Shown piece after piece: positions 32,850 through 41,339 of a stretch of DNA of 64,000 nt (its first letter is position 1; each line of letters opens with the position of its first letter). Source of the DNA: Flavobacterium hungaricum (GTDB lineage Bacteria > Bacteroidota > Bacteroidia > Flavobacteriales > Flavobacteriaceae); assembly GCF_015182285.1 (NCBI RefSeq), contig NZ_PRDM01000002.1:806001-870000 (forward strand). The letters run 5' to 3'. The position numbers were made by a program, and so were the translations under genes. The notes below the pieces were generated by a model that was not told the DNA's origin, did not search any database, and saw nothing but the letters and a program-made list of their open reading frames with translations.

Positions 32850-35120
32850 GTGTCAAAATCTATTATTCTCTTTTTTTTAGTATCCTTTTGCGGCCTTTTT
32901 GCACAGTCAAATATAAGGGTGTCGGGAAATGTTAAATCTTCTGAAAATCAAAGCCTAATCGGAGTAAATCTCTCTTTTGAGATCAACAAAAAACAGTTTC
33001 ATGCCACTACAGATACTTTAGGGAATTTTTCAGAAAATATTCCTTCTGGTGATGTAGTAATCAAAATTCATCATTTAGATTTTACTCCTAAAAGCATTTA
33101 TTTTAATGCGGTAAAAGATACCGTAATTTCTGTTTTTTTAGAAAAAGATATTGCGCAGCTAAAAGAAGTTGTTATTTCTAACGACAAAAAAAGCGGCATC
33201 AAAACTTTATCCGGCGGTAAACTATCTTTTAACTTAAAAGAATTATCTGGAGTTCCAACCGTTTTAGGAACTACCGATATTATCAAACTGTTACAATTAA
33301 CGCCGGGGGTGCAAAATTCTGGTGATGCAAACGGCTATCTTTATGTACGCGGCGGTGATCCGGGACATAATGCCATTTTGTATAATGAAACTCCAATTTA
33401 TGGAATGTCTCATCTTCTTGGAATTTTTCCTTTTTACAATACCGATCATATTAAGGATGTCGAATTTGATAAATCAAGTTCTAATCCAAAATACGGCGGA
33501 AGGTTAAGTTCTAGTACGCTCCTAAATACCAATAAAAAACTTCCGTCAGAGTTTTCGATTCAGGGGAATGCCGGAATTTTGGCTTCGCAATTGACCTTTG
33601 CAGTTCCGTTAAGCGATAAAACAGGATTTTATATTTCTGGAAGGAAAACCTATATTGATGAAATTATGGGTCCGATATTAAAATCAGGCTCAAATAATGA
33701 TGTTCAGGATATGAATTATGGTTTTTCGGATGCGAATTTTACTTTCTTATCTCAAATTTCAAAGAACAATCTATTTTCTCTAGACGCTTTTTTCAGCGGA
33801 GATGAATTAAAAGTAAAAGATGAAAATCTGGCATTACGAACCAATTTAAAATGGAAAAATTTTACCGTTTCACCTTCTTTAACCACAATCTTTTCTCCTA
33901 AAGTAAATATGATGAATTCGCTTTATTTTAGTCATTATAGTAATGAGTTAAATATGGAACAGGCAACAATTCAATTTTGGGTTTCTTCTTATGTCAAAGA
34001 TTTTGGGTTTACAAATTCAGTACGATTCTCAATTGCAAACATTCCTATTGAGTCAGGATTGCAATATGTTTATCACAATTTACAGCCTCAAAAAGTAAAT
34101 GTTGAAAACCTGACAACGTTAGATAACAAATCACAAAGAATAATTAATGCCAATGAAGCGGCCATTTTTGTAAGCGCTAAACCTAAGTTATTCGAAAACG
34201 TAACGGCCGATTTAGGGCTTCGTATTAATTATTATACTTCAGGATCAGATTCTTATCTGCATTTTCAGCCTCGTGCGGTATTGAATTATTATGCTAATGA
34301 AAATTATTCGTTTTATGCTTCTTATAATAGGCAGTATCAATATTTAAGTTTAATAACTACTTCGAGCGTTGGTATCCCTACTGATTTTTGGATTGCAAGT
34401 TCGGACGGTATCAAACCACAGTCTTCGGATGAATTCTCAATTGGTTCCAATCAAAATATCACCAAAAATCTTTCTTCCTCTTTTGGAGGATTTTATCGTT
34501 CGATGAAAAATCTGCTTGAATATCCGTATGGGATAACTCAGTTTAATGAAATCACGACGCTTAAAAATGATTTATATGTTGGGGAAGGAAAAGCATACGG
34601 ATTTGAAATGATGCTGAAAAAAAGCAGCGGAAAATTTAGCGGCTGGCTGAGTTACACCTTAAGCTGGTCTGACCGAAATTTTGATGAATTGAATAACGGG
34701 AAAACGTATTTTGCAAAATACGACAGACGCCATAACCTTTCTTTAGTGGGAATGTACGATTTAAACTCAAAGTGGAATTTTGGCGTAACGCAGCTATTTA
34801 GTTCCGGAAACCGTTTTACGATGCCAACTTCATGGTATTTTATCAATAACAATCCAGTTAAAGAATATTCAGGATATAATAATGCACAAATGCCGGATTA
34901 TGTTCGGACAGATCTTTCTGTAAATTATTATTTTATAAAAACAGCAAAGAAAGAAAGTGCTTTAAACTTTTCGATTTACAATACATTTAATATTGCAAAT
35001 CCAATTTACGTTGTCTTGGATGTAGAGGTAAGTGAAGATAAAAGCAATGTGGTGGTAAAACAAGAAAAGAAAGTATTGTATCGAATGCTTCCTTCTATTA
35101 GCTGGAGATTTAAATTTTAA
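32850..35120 (+). CDS. TonB-dependent receptor with carboxypeptidase-like N-domain
   Basis: A 756-aa outer-membrane receptor from a GTG start. Signal peptide ends GLFAQ; residues ~20-95 are a carboxypeptidase-regulatory-like domain (IRVSGNVKSSENQSLIGVNLSF); ~110-220 the plug (GVPTVLGTTDIIKLLQLTPGVQ, YVRGGDPGHNAILYNETPIYG); the rest the barrel ending RMLPSISWRFKF. It is shorter than SusC. The DUF4249 gene follows by 5 bp; receptor/DUF4249 pairs are common in Bacteroidota and take up unknown substrates. Confidence 0.93.
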   Translation: MSKSIILFFLVSFCGLFAQSNIRVSGNVKSSENQSLIGVNLSFEINKKQFHATTDTLGNFSENIPSGDVVIKIHHLDFTPKSIYFNAVKDTVISVFLEKDIAQLKEVVISNDKKSGIKTLSGGKLSFNLKELSGVPTVLGTTDIIKLLQLTPGVQNSGDANGYLYVRGGDPGHNAILYNETPIYGMSHLLGIFPFYNTDHIKDVEFDKSSSNPKYGGRLSSSTLLNTNKKLPSEFSIQGNAGILASQLTFAVPLSDKTGFYISGRKTYIDEIMGPILKSGSNNDVQDMNYGFSDANFTFLSQISKNNLFSLDAFFSGDELKVKDENLALRTNLKWKNFTVSPSLTTIFSPKVNMMNSLYFSHYSNELNMEQATIQFWVSSYVKDFGFTNSVRFSIANIPIESGLQYVYHNLQPQKVNVENLTTLDNKSQRIINANEAAIFVSAKPKLFENVTADLGLRINYYTSGSDSYLHFQPRAVLNYYANENYSFYASYNRQYQYLSLITTSSVGIPTDFWIASSDGIKPQSSDEFSIGSNQNITKNLSSSFGGFYRSMKNLLEYPYGITQFNEITTLKNDLYVGEGKAYGFEMMLKKSSGKFSGWLSYTLSWSDRNFDELNNGKTYFAKYDRRHNLSLVGMYDLNSKWNFGVTQLFSSGNRFTMPTSWYFINNNPVKEYSGYNNAQMPDYVRTDLSVNYYFIKTAKKESALNFSIYNTFNIANPIYVVLDVEVSEDKSNVVVKQEKKVLYRMLPSISWRFKF

Positions 35121-35125
35121 GGAAT

Positions 35126-35980
35126 ATGAAAAAGTATCTATTGTTTCTTTTTAGTTTGTTTTTAATGAGTTGTTCTAGTGACAACCTTAGCGAACAAAAA
35201 AGCCTGGAATCTAAAATAGTGGTAGAAGGCTGGATCGAAGAAGGAGACTATGCCAATGTTTTATTGTCGAGCAGTATTCCGGTTACCGATGTTATTGATT
35301 CGACCAATGTTTTAAATCATGTTATAAGATCAGCAAAAATTACCATTTCTGACGGCACGAATTCTGAAGTTCTAAGGGTCAAAAACGATAAAAACAGAGT
35401 ACCGCCATTTGTGTATTTTGGTTCAACTTTAATGGGAGAAGCGGGAAAAGAATATTCTATTAAGATCGAATATTTAAATCGTGTTGTCGAAGCTGTGACG
35501 TCGATTCCTAAATCTGTGACGCTAAAAAGTGCCGAATATATAAAGAAGAACCCGACAGATACAACAGGTTATGTTTTTGTGAAATTTGATGATCCGATAG
35601 CTGAAAAAAACTATTATCAGATCGCAACTAAAATTGATGGCGAAGAACCTATTTTTGTTCCTTCATTTTATGGCAACTTAGACGATAAAAATTTCGAATC
35701 GGCTTCAATTTCAGTGCAAATAAACAGGGGAGTAATATTATTTCCAAAAACAAAATTTACACCTTATTTTGCCGATGGAGATTTAATTCATGTGAAATTA
35801 CGAACTCAAAACAAAGACGCTTTAGATTTCTGGAACAGCTGGCAGAATGAAATTGTAAATGCCAAAAATCCTATTTATCCATCCAACACCAGTTTAAAAT
35901 CTAATATAAAAGGAGGAATTGGAATTTGGGCAGGATACGGGCAAAGCACCATACTTATTAAAACACCTCCCAAAAAATAA
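35126..35980 (+). CDS. DUF4249 family lipoprotein
   Basis: A 284-aa lipoprotein (signal LLFLFSLFLMSC, then SSDNLSEQ) with the DUF4249 core: SKIVVEGWIEEGDYANVLLSSSIPV, a segment of Ig-like strands, and a C-terminal NIKGGIGIWAGYGQS. It starts 5 bp after the TonB receptor stop. DUF4249 proteins are thought to act as surface partners of their receptor, by analogy with SusD; direct evidence is limited. A terminator starts at the stop codon. Confidence 0.88.
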   Translation: MKKYLLFLFSLFLMSCSSDNLSEQKSLESKIVVEGWIEEGDYANVLLSSSIPVTDVIDSTNVLNHVIRSAKITISDGTNSEVLRVKNDKNRVPPFVYFGSTLMGEAGKEYSIKIEYLNRVVEAVTSIPKSVTLKSAEYIKKNPTDTTGYVFVKFDDPIAEKNYYQIATKIDGEEPIFVPSFYGNLDDKNFESASISVQINRGVILFPKTKFTPYFADGDLIHVKLRTQNKDALDFWNSWQNEIVNAKNPIYPSNTSLKSNIKGGIGIWAGYGQSTILIKTPPKK

Positions 35981-36008
35981 AGCCGATTTGAATAATTTCA
36001 AATCGGCT
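35981..36008. terminator. Bidirectional intrinsic terminator
   Basis: A perfect 12-bp stem (AGCCGATTTGAA / TTCAAATCGGCT, 4-nt loop) flanked by A and T runs, between the convergent DUF4249 and unknown-lipoprotein genes. Confidence 0.9.
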
Positions 36009-36030
36009 TTATACTGTATTTTAAAAGCTG

Positions 36031-37365
36031 TTATTTTTCGAAAGCAGCAATAAAATCTTCAAATTTAGCTTCAAATTTACTGAATCCAGCTGAGAAATAA
36101 GTTTCCATAGAAACTTCTGTTTTATCATTAAATTTTAAATAATCTACAGCATCATAATATTGTACTGTAATCTCTTTAGTGTTTGTGTATGACCAATAAC
36201 CTCCGCCAGAATAATTTGCATCAGCAACCCAAGTAGGCTGTATAGTTGTGTAGCTGTAGCCTTTTTCAGAATGTTGAACAATATCAGCGATTTTAGTTCC
36301 GTCTTTTTTAGAAACTAAGATTAATTTATTGTTTTTATTGTAATTAGCAACTTTTGCGTCTGCTATTTTTTTGTAATATGCATTTAGATCTTCATAATAA
36401 GTTACTGAATTATATTCCGGGTAAGGTACCGTTTTGTCCATAGCGGCTTTATCTGCAGCGGCAGTTGCTAAATCTGTATCTGCAACAACAACAAAATTGT
36501 CCATTAATTGGAATAATCCGTTTGCTTTACCTCTGTATTGAATAAGTTCGTCATTGTCGATCAATGCATCAATATTAGCAGAGCTTCCAGCGTTAAAATT
36601 AATTAGAGTTTTTCCATTATAAGTAAGAGAGGCTTTTCCTGTATTAGAAGCTCCTTTTTTAGAACTCATTTCCCATGTATACCCATCATTCAAAACCATT
36701 TTATAAGCAAACTCATCAGGAACTTGTTTTTTGTTAGAATATGTTGCAGTCTGATTGAAGCTTGCTGCTTCTTTTGAGTCAATTGTCAAGATTGCATCAG
36801 CAGTTAAAGGCAAGAAAATGTGATCATTGGTTTCAACACCTGATTCCCAGTCATAACTGTCTGTTATGTCTATTTTAATATCAGAAGAAGTACTTTTTGA
36901 AGAGAAAGAAGCATTGTTTGTTGTTTGAGATTTTTTTGCAGGAAAAACAAATTTCAATTCAGTTGAAGAAGCTGTTTTATCCCATTTTTGTCCTGCATTA
37001 TTCCATGTATAAATTCCGTAAACTCCAGATACATTTAAAATATCTTCTGCCTCGTTATCGTTTTTACCGTTAAAAATATCAACAGAACTTAAATCTAATA
37101 GTCTGCTTAAGTTTTCTAATGCCTCAATAGCACCAGAGCTTTTTGTTTTGTCAAGCTGTGTAAGCATTTCATTAGCTTCAGCTTCTAATTTTAATTTTTG
37201 CTGGTCTGGGGTTAATTCAGAATACGATTTTTTTGTAAGTTCTGCAATTTGCTCTTCAAGAGATAATTCTGATTCTGGCTTAGTGTTTTCACTGCTGTCA
37301 TCGCTTGAACATGAAATCATAAGCTGCGATGCAACTAATGATAATAAAATAAATTTTTTAATCAT
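36031..37365 (-). CDS. Large lipoprotein of unknown function
   Basis: A 444-aa protein with a lipoprotein signal (LLSLVASQLMISC, then SSDDSSENTKPE). After an acidic helical linker (~25-90) comes a beta-rich body with several Trp/Tyr-flanked repeats (GVYGIYTWNNAGQKWDKT, ITDSYDWES, YKMVLNDGYTWEMSS) and a C-terminal helical segment (VSMETYFSAGFSKFEAKFEDFIAAF). No known family is recognised. It is monocistronic and convergent with the TonB/DUF4249 pair, from which it is insulated by the terminator. Exposed at the outer membrane by inference from the acidic residues after Cys. Confidence 0.8.
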   Translation of the reverse strand: MIKKFILLSLVASQLMISCSSDDSSENTKPESELSLEEQIAELTKKSYSELTPDQQKLKLEAEANEMLTQLDKTKSSGAIEALENLSRLLDLSSVDIFNGKNDNEAEDILNVSGVYGIYTWNNAGQKWDKTASSTELKFVFPAKKSQTTNNASFSSKSTSSDIKIDITDSYDWESGVETNDHIFLPLTADAILTIDSKEAASFNQTATYSNKKQVPDEFAYKMVLNDGYTWEMSSKKGASNTGKASLTYNGKTLINFNAGSSANIDALIDNDELIQYRGKANGLFQLMDNFVVVADTDLATAAADKAAMDKTVPYPEYNSVTYYEDLNAYYKKIADAKVANYNKNNKLILVSKKDGTKIADIVQHSEKGYSYTTIQPTWVADANYSGGGYWSYTNTKEITVQYYDAVDYLKFNDKTEVSMETYFSAGFSKFEAKFEDFIAAFEK

Positions 37366-37541
37366 GATTTGACTTTTAATTAATTGAAATTGTTGGTCTT
37401 ATTTTTGGGCCGCAAGATAGTTTTTTTAATCTTTAAAAGTTTACGGAAAGCCGTAAAAATGTAAACTTTTTTTTATTAATTTTTTTCTGTTGAAAATACT
37501 TCGCAGAACATATTCTGTAACAGATTAATAGATAAGTTTTT

Positions 37542-37549
37542 TACATTTG
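37542..37549 (+). promoter_or_regulatory. Candidate -7 box for the hydrolase gene
   Basis: TACATTTG matches TAnnTTTG and lies 26 bp before the ATG. No upstream box at usual spacing. Confidence 0.45.
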
Positions 37550-37575
37550 TAGTAGAATTTTAAAGAAAAAAATAA

Positions 37576-38340
37576 ATGTTATACTCAAAAATAGAAGGCG
37601 AAGGAAAACCTTTTGTCATCATGCACGGATTTCTGGGAATGTCTGATAATTGGAAAACTCTGGCAGGACAATATGTAGAAGCCGGTTTTCAAGTTCATAT
37701 TTTAGATTTAAGAAACCACGGGCGCAGTTTTCATTCAGACGAATGGAGTTATGAAGCCATGGTTCAAGATGTTTATGAATATTGTCAAGAAAATCAATTA
37801 ACAAATATTGATATTTTAGGACATTCAATGGGTGGAAAAGTGGCAATGCTTTTTGCAGCAACACATCCAGAAATTGTAGATAAACTAATTGTGGCAGATA
37901 TAGGTCCGAAATTCTACAAACAACATCATCAGGATATTTTGGCTGGTTTAAATGCAGTCGATTTTTCTATAAAACCAAGTCGAACTGACGTTGAAGAAAT
38001 CGTATCGCAATATGTATCTGATTTTGGAACGAGACAGTTTTTGCTGAAAAATCTATATTGGAAAGAACCAGGACAATTAGCGTTCAGATTTAACTTAGAG
38101 GCTTTTAATAACAATTTGGATGCTATTGGAAAACCTTTGTCAGATGGATTAATTTTCGATAAGCCGACATTATTTATTCGTGGTGGAAATTCAGGTTACA
38201 TTCAAGATGCAGATTTAGAAGACATTCAAAGTCGCTTTCCAGATTTAAAATTAGAAACCATTCCAAACGCTGGACATTGGCTTCATGCCGAAAATCCGAA
38301 AATGTTTTTTGAAATTACAAGCGAGTTTTTAAAGCAGTAA
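37576..38340 (+). CDS. Alpha/beta-fold hydrolase (YbfF-like esterase)
   Basis: A 254-aa alpha/beta hydrolase. The oxyanion HGF (MHGFLGMSDNWK) precedes the nucleophile elbow GHSMGG (Ser near residue 85); the histidine is in NAGHWLHAE near the C-terminus, and an aspartate lies between. DLRNHGRS is typical of the YbfF group of acyl-CoA/ester hydrolases. No signal peptide, so cytoplasmic. Physiological substrate unknown. A small membrane-protein gene follows after 52 bp. Confidence 0.9.
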   Translation: MLYSKIEGEGKPFVIMHGFLGMSDNWKTLAGQYVEAGFQVHILDLRNHGRSFHSDEWSYEAMVQDVYEYCQENQLTNIDILGHSMGGKVAMLFAATHPEIVDKLIVADIGPKFYKQHHQDILAGLNAVDFSIKPSRTDVEEIVSQYVSDFGTRQFLLKNLYWKEPGQLAFRFNLEAFNNNLDAIGKPLSDGLIFDKPTLFIRGGNSGYIQDADLEDIQSRFPDLKLETIPNAGHWLHAENPKMFFEITSEFLKQ

Positions 38341-38392
38341 TTGTTTTATTGAAAAAATGATTACTTTTATTTAAACTTTTAAAATATAAAAT

Positions 38393-38737
38393 ATGAAACT
38401 ATTACTTCGACTTCTTGTTACTGCAGCGCTGGTTTTACTGATTGCTAATCTCTTGTCAGGAGTTCATGTAGCAAGTTTTGCAACCGCTGTAATTGTAGCA
38501 GTAGTTTTAGGTTTGCTTAATATATTTATTAAACCAATTCTAGTTCTGTTTACACTGCCTGTAACAATAGTAACTTTAGGATTGTTTTTGTTGGTCATAA
38601 ATGCCCTCATGATTATATTGTGTACGTATATAGTAGGAGGTTTTGCAGTAGACTCTTTCCTGACAGCGCTTATATTTAGTGTTATCTTGTCTGTACTGCA
38701 GTCTATAACCTATAAAATATTAGGAGACGATAAATAA
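38393..38737 (+). CDS. Phage-holin-like superfamily (PF04020) membrane protein
   Basis: A 114-aa protein with four hydrophobic segments filling almost the whole chain. GLLNIFIKPILVLFTLPVTIVTLGLFLLVINALMI is the hallmark of PF04020 (Mycobacteriophage D29-like/YvlD family). Despite the common 'phage holin' label there is no phage gene near it; it is a chromosomal membrane protein of unknown function. It precedes trigger factor, from which it is separated by a distinct promoter. Confidence 0.85.
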   Translation: MKLLLRLLVTAALVLLIANLLSGVHVASFATAVIVAVVLGLLNIFIKPILVLFTLPVTIVTLGLFLLVINALMIILCTYIVGGFAVDSFLTALIFSVILSVLQSITYKILGDDK

Positions 38738-38786
38738 ATAAAATGAACAGCGTTGCAAAACGCTTCAAATACAATAAATTAAAAAC

Positions 38787-38817
38787 TTGGCTGGGTTGCA
38801 AAAATTTTATAATTTTG
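38787..38817 (+). promoter_or_regulatory. Promoter of the trigger factor gene
   Basis: TTG at 38787-38789 and TAATTTTG at 38810-38817 are 20 bp apart, a good match to the Bacteroidota consensus, 34 bp before the ATG. The overlapping TTGCAAAAATTTTATAATTTTGCAA stretch (split here by its 7-bp TTGCAAA/TTTGCAA arms) also makes a palindrome around the box. Confidence 0.65.
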
Positions 38818-38851
38818 CAACCCAATTTTATTATGTAAATTAAAGAAGAAG

Positions 38852-40174
38852 ATGGATATCAAAAGAGTAGCAATAGACGCTGTAAACGAGACAATCGTTA
38901 TGAACGTTGTTCATATGGATTATAAAGGTCAAGTAGCAAAAAGAATTAACGAAAAAATGCCTTTAGCACAAGTTAAAGGATTTAGAAAAGGCGCCGTGCC
39001 TAAAGATCTTGTTGAAAAACAATATGGGAAAGCTATTAAGCAGGAAGAGATCAAAAAAGTAGTTGATTTGGCTTTAGAGCGTTATATTCAATCTGAAAGA
39101 TTAAATCTATTAGGAACGCCGCTTCCTAAATTCTCAGAAGATTTTAACTGGGATGCAGAAGAATTAACTTTTGAATATGAAATTGGTTTAGTGCCAAACT
39201 TCGAAATTGATCTTGAAGCAAAAAATAATATCGTAAAATACATTGTTACTGCAGACGATAAATTAATCGACGGACAAGTAGAGCGTATCCAAAAACAATT
39301 TGGAAAAGCAATCCCGCAAGAAGTATCTGATGCAGATTCTGATTTGACAGGAACTTTCTCAAACGAAGCAGAAGGAATCAACAATACAACTACAATTGCA
39401 ATTAGCGCATTCAGCAAAAAAGCAGGTGAGCAATTCGTAGGTAAAAAAGTTGGAGATGTAGTTAAAGTAAGCACAAAAGGTTTATTTGATGACGATCACC
39501 AATTAATGGATTACTTAAAAGTAGGTCACGAAGGTGTTCACGGTTTAGATGTTGATGTTGATTTCACTATCAGCGCTATCAACGGATCTGAGCCGGCAGA
39601 ATTAAACCAAGAATTGTTTGATAAACTTTTTGGAGAAGGAAAAGTAGCTTCTTTAGACGAGTTAAAATCAAAAATTAAAGAAGACGCAGAAGCTCAATTC
39701 GCACAGCAGGCAGATCAAAAATTATTGATGGACGTTCAGGATTTCTTGATCGAAAATACAAAATTCGATTTACCAGCTGAATTCCTTAAAAAATGGCTTC
39801 AGACTGTTGGAGAGAAAAAACTTTCTCCTGAAGAAGCTGAGGTTGAATACGCTAGATCTGAAAAAGGACTACGTTTCCAATTAATCGAAGGAAAAGCAAT
39901 GGCTCAAAGTAATATCCAAATTACATTTGAAGACTTAAAAGCATTTACATCTGGTGCAATCAGACAACAAATGGCTCAATTTGGACAAACAAACCCAACT
40001 GACGAAGAAGTAGAAGGAATCGTGGCTAGAGTTTTATCTAACCAAGAAGAAGTAAAAAGACTTTCTGAGCAAGTTGTAGCAGCTAAATTGTTAGATTTAT
40101 TCAAAGAAAAAGCAAATCCAACTACAAAAGAAGTTACTTACGAAGAATTTATTGCTGCGTCTTACGGAGAATAA
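38852..40174 (+). CDS. tig: Trigger factor
   Basis: A 440-aa ribosome-associated chaperone. The N-terminal ribosome-binding domain has the signature as VKGFRKGAVPKDLVEKQYG (~residues 39-58). The middle PPIase-like domain (~160-240) is degenerate, as is usual in Bacteroidota: the FKBP active-site residues are not conserved. The C-terminal helical arms span ~250-440. It precedes clpP and clpX, the widespread tig-clpP-clpX order, although separate terminators and repeat-filled gaps break it into units. Confidence 0.93.
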   Translation: MDIKRVAIDAVNETIVMNVVHMDYKGQVAKRINEKMPLAQVKGFRKGAVPKDLVEKQYGKAIKQEEIKKVVDLALERYIQSERLNLLGTPLPKFSEDFNWDAEELTFEYEIGLVPNFEIDLEAKNNIVKYIVTADDKLIDGQVERIQKQFGKAIPQEVSDADSDLTGTFSNEAEGINNTTTIAISAFSKKAGEQFVGKKVGDVVKVSTKGLFDDDHQLMDYLKVGHEGVHGLDVDVDFTISAINGSEPAELNQELFDKLFGEGKVASLDELKSKIKEDAEAQFAQQADQKLLMDVQDFLIENTKFDLPAEFLKKWLQTVGEKKLSPEEAEVEYARSEKGLRFQLIEGKAMAQSNIQITFEDLKAFTSGAIRQQMAQFGQTNPTDEEVEGIVARVLSNQEEVKRLSEQVVAAKLLDLFKEKANPTTKEVTYEEFIAASYGE

Positions 40175-40195
40175 TTTCTGAAATAATATTCAATT

Positions 40196-40230
40196 AAGAG
40201 CGTCAGGAAGTTTTTTCCTGGCGCTCTTTT
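40196..40230 (+). terminator. Intrinsic terminator of tig
   Basis: A 14-bp stem with one G-U pair (AAGAGCGTCAGGAA / TTCCTGGCGCTCTT, 5-nt loop) followed by TT, then GTTTT, 21 bp after the stop. Confidence 0.85.
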
Positions 40231-40267
40231 GTTTTAATTTATTTTTGATTACTTTTCAGAAGCTAAT

Positions 40268-40400
40268 CCAGCTATCCGTTACAAGTTTTTTTATTGTCTG
40301 CTTTTTTGTAAGGTAAAAAAAGAGCTTCCGTTGGTCGCTTTTTTCTACCAACAAAAAATAGCTGCCAATCAAAAAAAGCTTTTCACTGCTATCTGGGCTA
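40268..40400. repeat. Intergenic repeat with GCTATCCGTT core, copy 1
   Basis: Most of the 316-bp tig-clpP gap is a repeat: GCTATCCGTTACAA at 40271, an internal GTTGGT...ACCAAC hairpin (40330-40352), and an end CACTGCTATCTGGGCT. Copy 2 at 51168-51263 shares GCTATCCGTT, CAA and CACTNCTATC in the same order. No coding capacity. The remainder of the gap (40401-40490) shows nothing else. Confidence 0.6.
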
Positions 40401-40490
40401 GAAATAGGACAAATTGACATTCTTTTCAAAGAGGTACAACCTTTGATGAGATAATAACATCAAATAACGTAAAACTTAGAACACTTAAAT

Positions 40491-41165
40491 ATGAACTACG
40501 GTAAAGAATTTAAAAAGTTTGCTACAAAGCACCAAGGAGTAAATGCAATGTACTACGATAAAATCGTTGCAGCAATGAATCCAACAAACATGACTCCATA
40601 TATTATCGAAGAACGTCAGTTGAATGTATCTCAACTGGATGTATTTTCAAGATTAATGATGGACAGAATTATCTTTTTAGGAACAGGTATCGACGACCAA
40701 ATCGCTAATATCGTTCAGGCACAATTATTATTTTTAGAAAGTGCCGATGCTTCAAAAGACATTCAAATTTACTTAAACTCTCCAGGAGGAAGCGTTTACG
40801 CAGGTTTAGGAATTTATGACACCATGCAGTACATCAAACCAGACGTGGCAACAATTTGTACAGGAATGGCAGCTTCTATGGGAGCAGTATTATTATGTGC
40901 AGGAGCAGCAGGAAAACGTTCGGCATTACCACATTCAAGAGTAATGATTCACCAGCCATCTGGAGGAGCACAAGGTGTAGCAACAGATATGGAAATCAAC
41001 TTACGTGAAATGTTGAAATTGAAAGAGGAATTGTATCATATCATTTCACAGCATTCTGGACAAACTTTTGATAAAGTGCACAAAGACAGTGAGCGTGATT
41101 ACTGGATGAAAGCAGACGAAGCAAAAGAATACGGAATGATCGACGAGGTTTTAAGAAGAGGTTAA
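40491..41165 (+). CDS. clpP: ATP-dependent Clp protease proteolytic subunit
   Basis: A 224-aa serine peptidase that forms the ClpP barrel with ClpX. Catalytic triad Ser129 (GMAASMGA), His154 (VMIHQP) and Asp199 (HKDSERDYW) are intact. The N-terminus is longer than the E. coli mature form, consistent with a propeptide (residues ~1-35) or extended axial loops. Upstream 90 bp contains no recognised promoter; a paired repeat follows before clpX. Confidence 0.97.
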   Translation: MNYGKEFKKFATKHQGVNAMYYDKIVAAMNPTNMTPYIIEERQLNVSQLDVFSRLMMDRIIFLGTGIDDQIANIVQAQLLFLESADASKDIQIYLNSPGGSVYAGLGIYDTMQYIKPDVATICTGMAASMGAVLLCAGAAGKRSALPHSRVMIHQPSGGAQGVATDMEINLREMLKLKEELYHIISQHSGQTFDKVHKDSERDYWMKADEAKEYGMIDEVLRRG

Positions 41166-41178
41166 AAAAAGTTTCAGA

Positions 41179-41225
41179 TTTCAAGTTTCAAGTTTTGACA
41201 GTTGTTGGGAACTTGAAACTTGAAA
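41179..41225. repeat. TTTCAAGTT direct/inverted repeat hairpin
   Basis: Two 16-bp arms, TTTCAAGTTTCAAGTT and AACTTGAAACTTGAAA, are perfectly complementary with a 15-nt loop. Each arm is two copies of the TTTCAAGT unit. It starts 14 bp after clpP and may act as its terminator or 3' stabiliser. Confidence 0.7.
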
Positions 41226-41308
41226 CATTTTAAACTTGAAACAAAAATAAAAAAGTTAAGAGGTTGCTAAGTTTTTGGGTATAAAACCATAAAACTTTAG
41301 AAACTTAG

Positions 41309-41316
41309 TATCTTTG
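41309..41316 (+). promoter_or_regulatory. Candidate -7 box for clpX
   Basis: TATCTTTG matches TAnnTTTG and ends 23 bp before the clpX ATG. It is surrounded by degenerate GAAACTTAG-type repeat units that hide any upstream box. Confidence 0.5.
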
Positions 41317-41339
41317 CAGCTTAGAAACTTAAATAAAGA

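Noticed and set aside
38393..38737. Phage remnant suggested by the holin-family label
   Set aside because: PF04020 membrane proteins are chromosomal in many bacteria; no other phage gene, integrase or attachment site is nearby.
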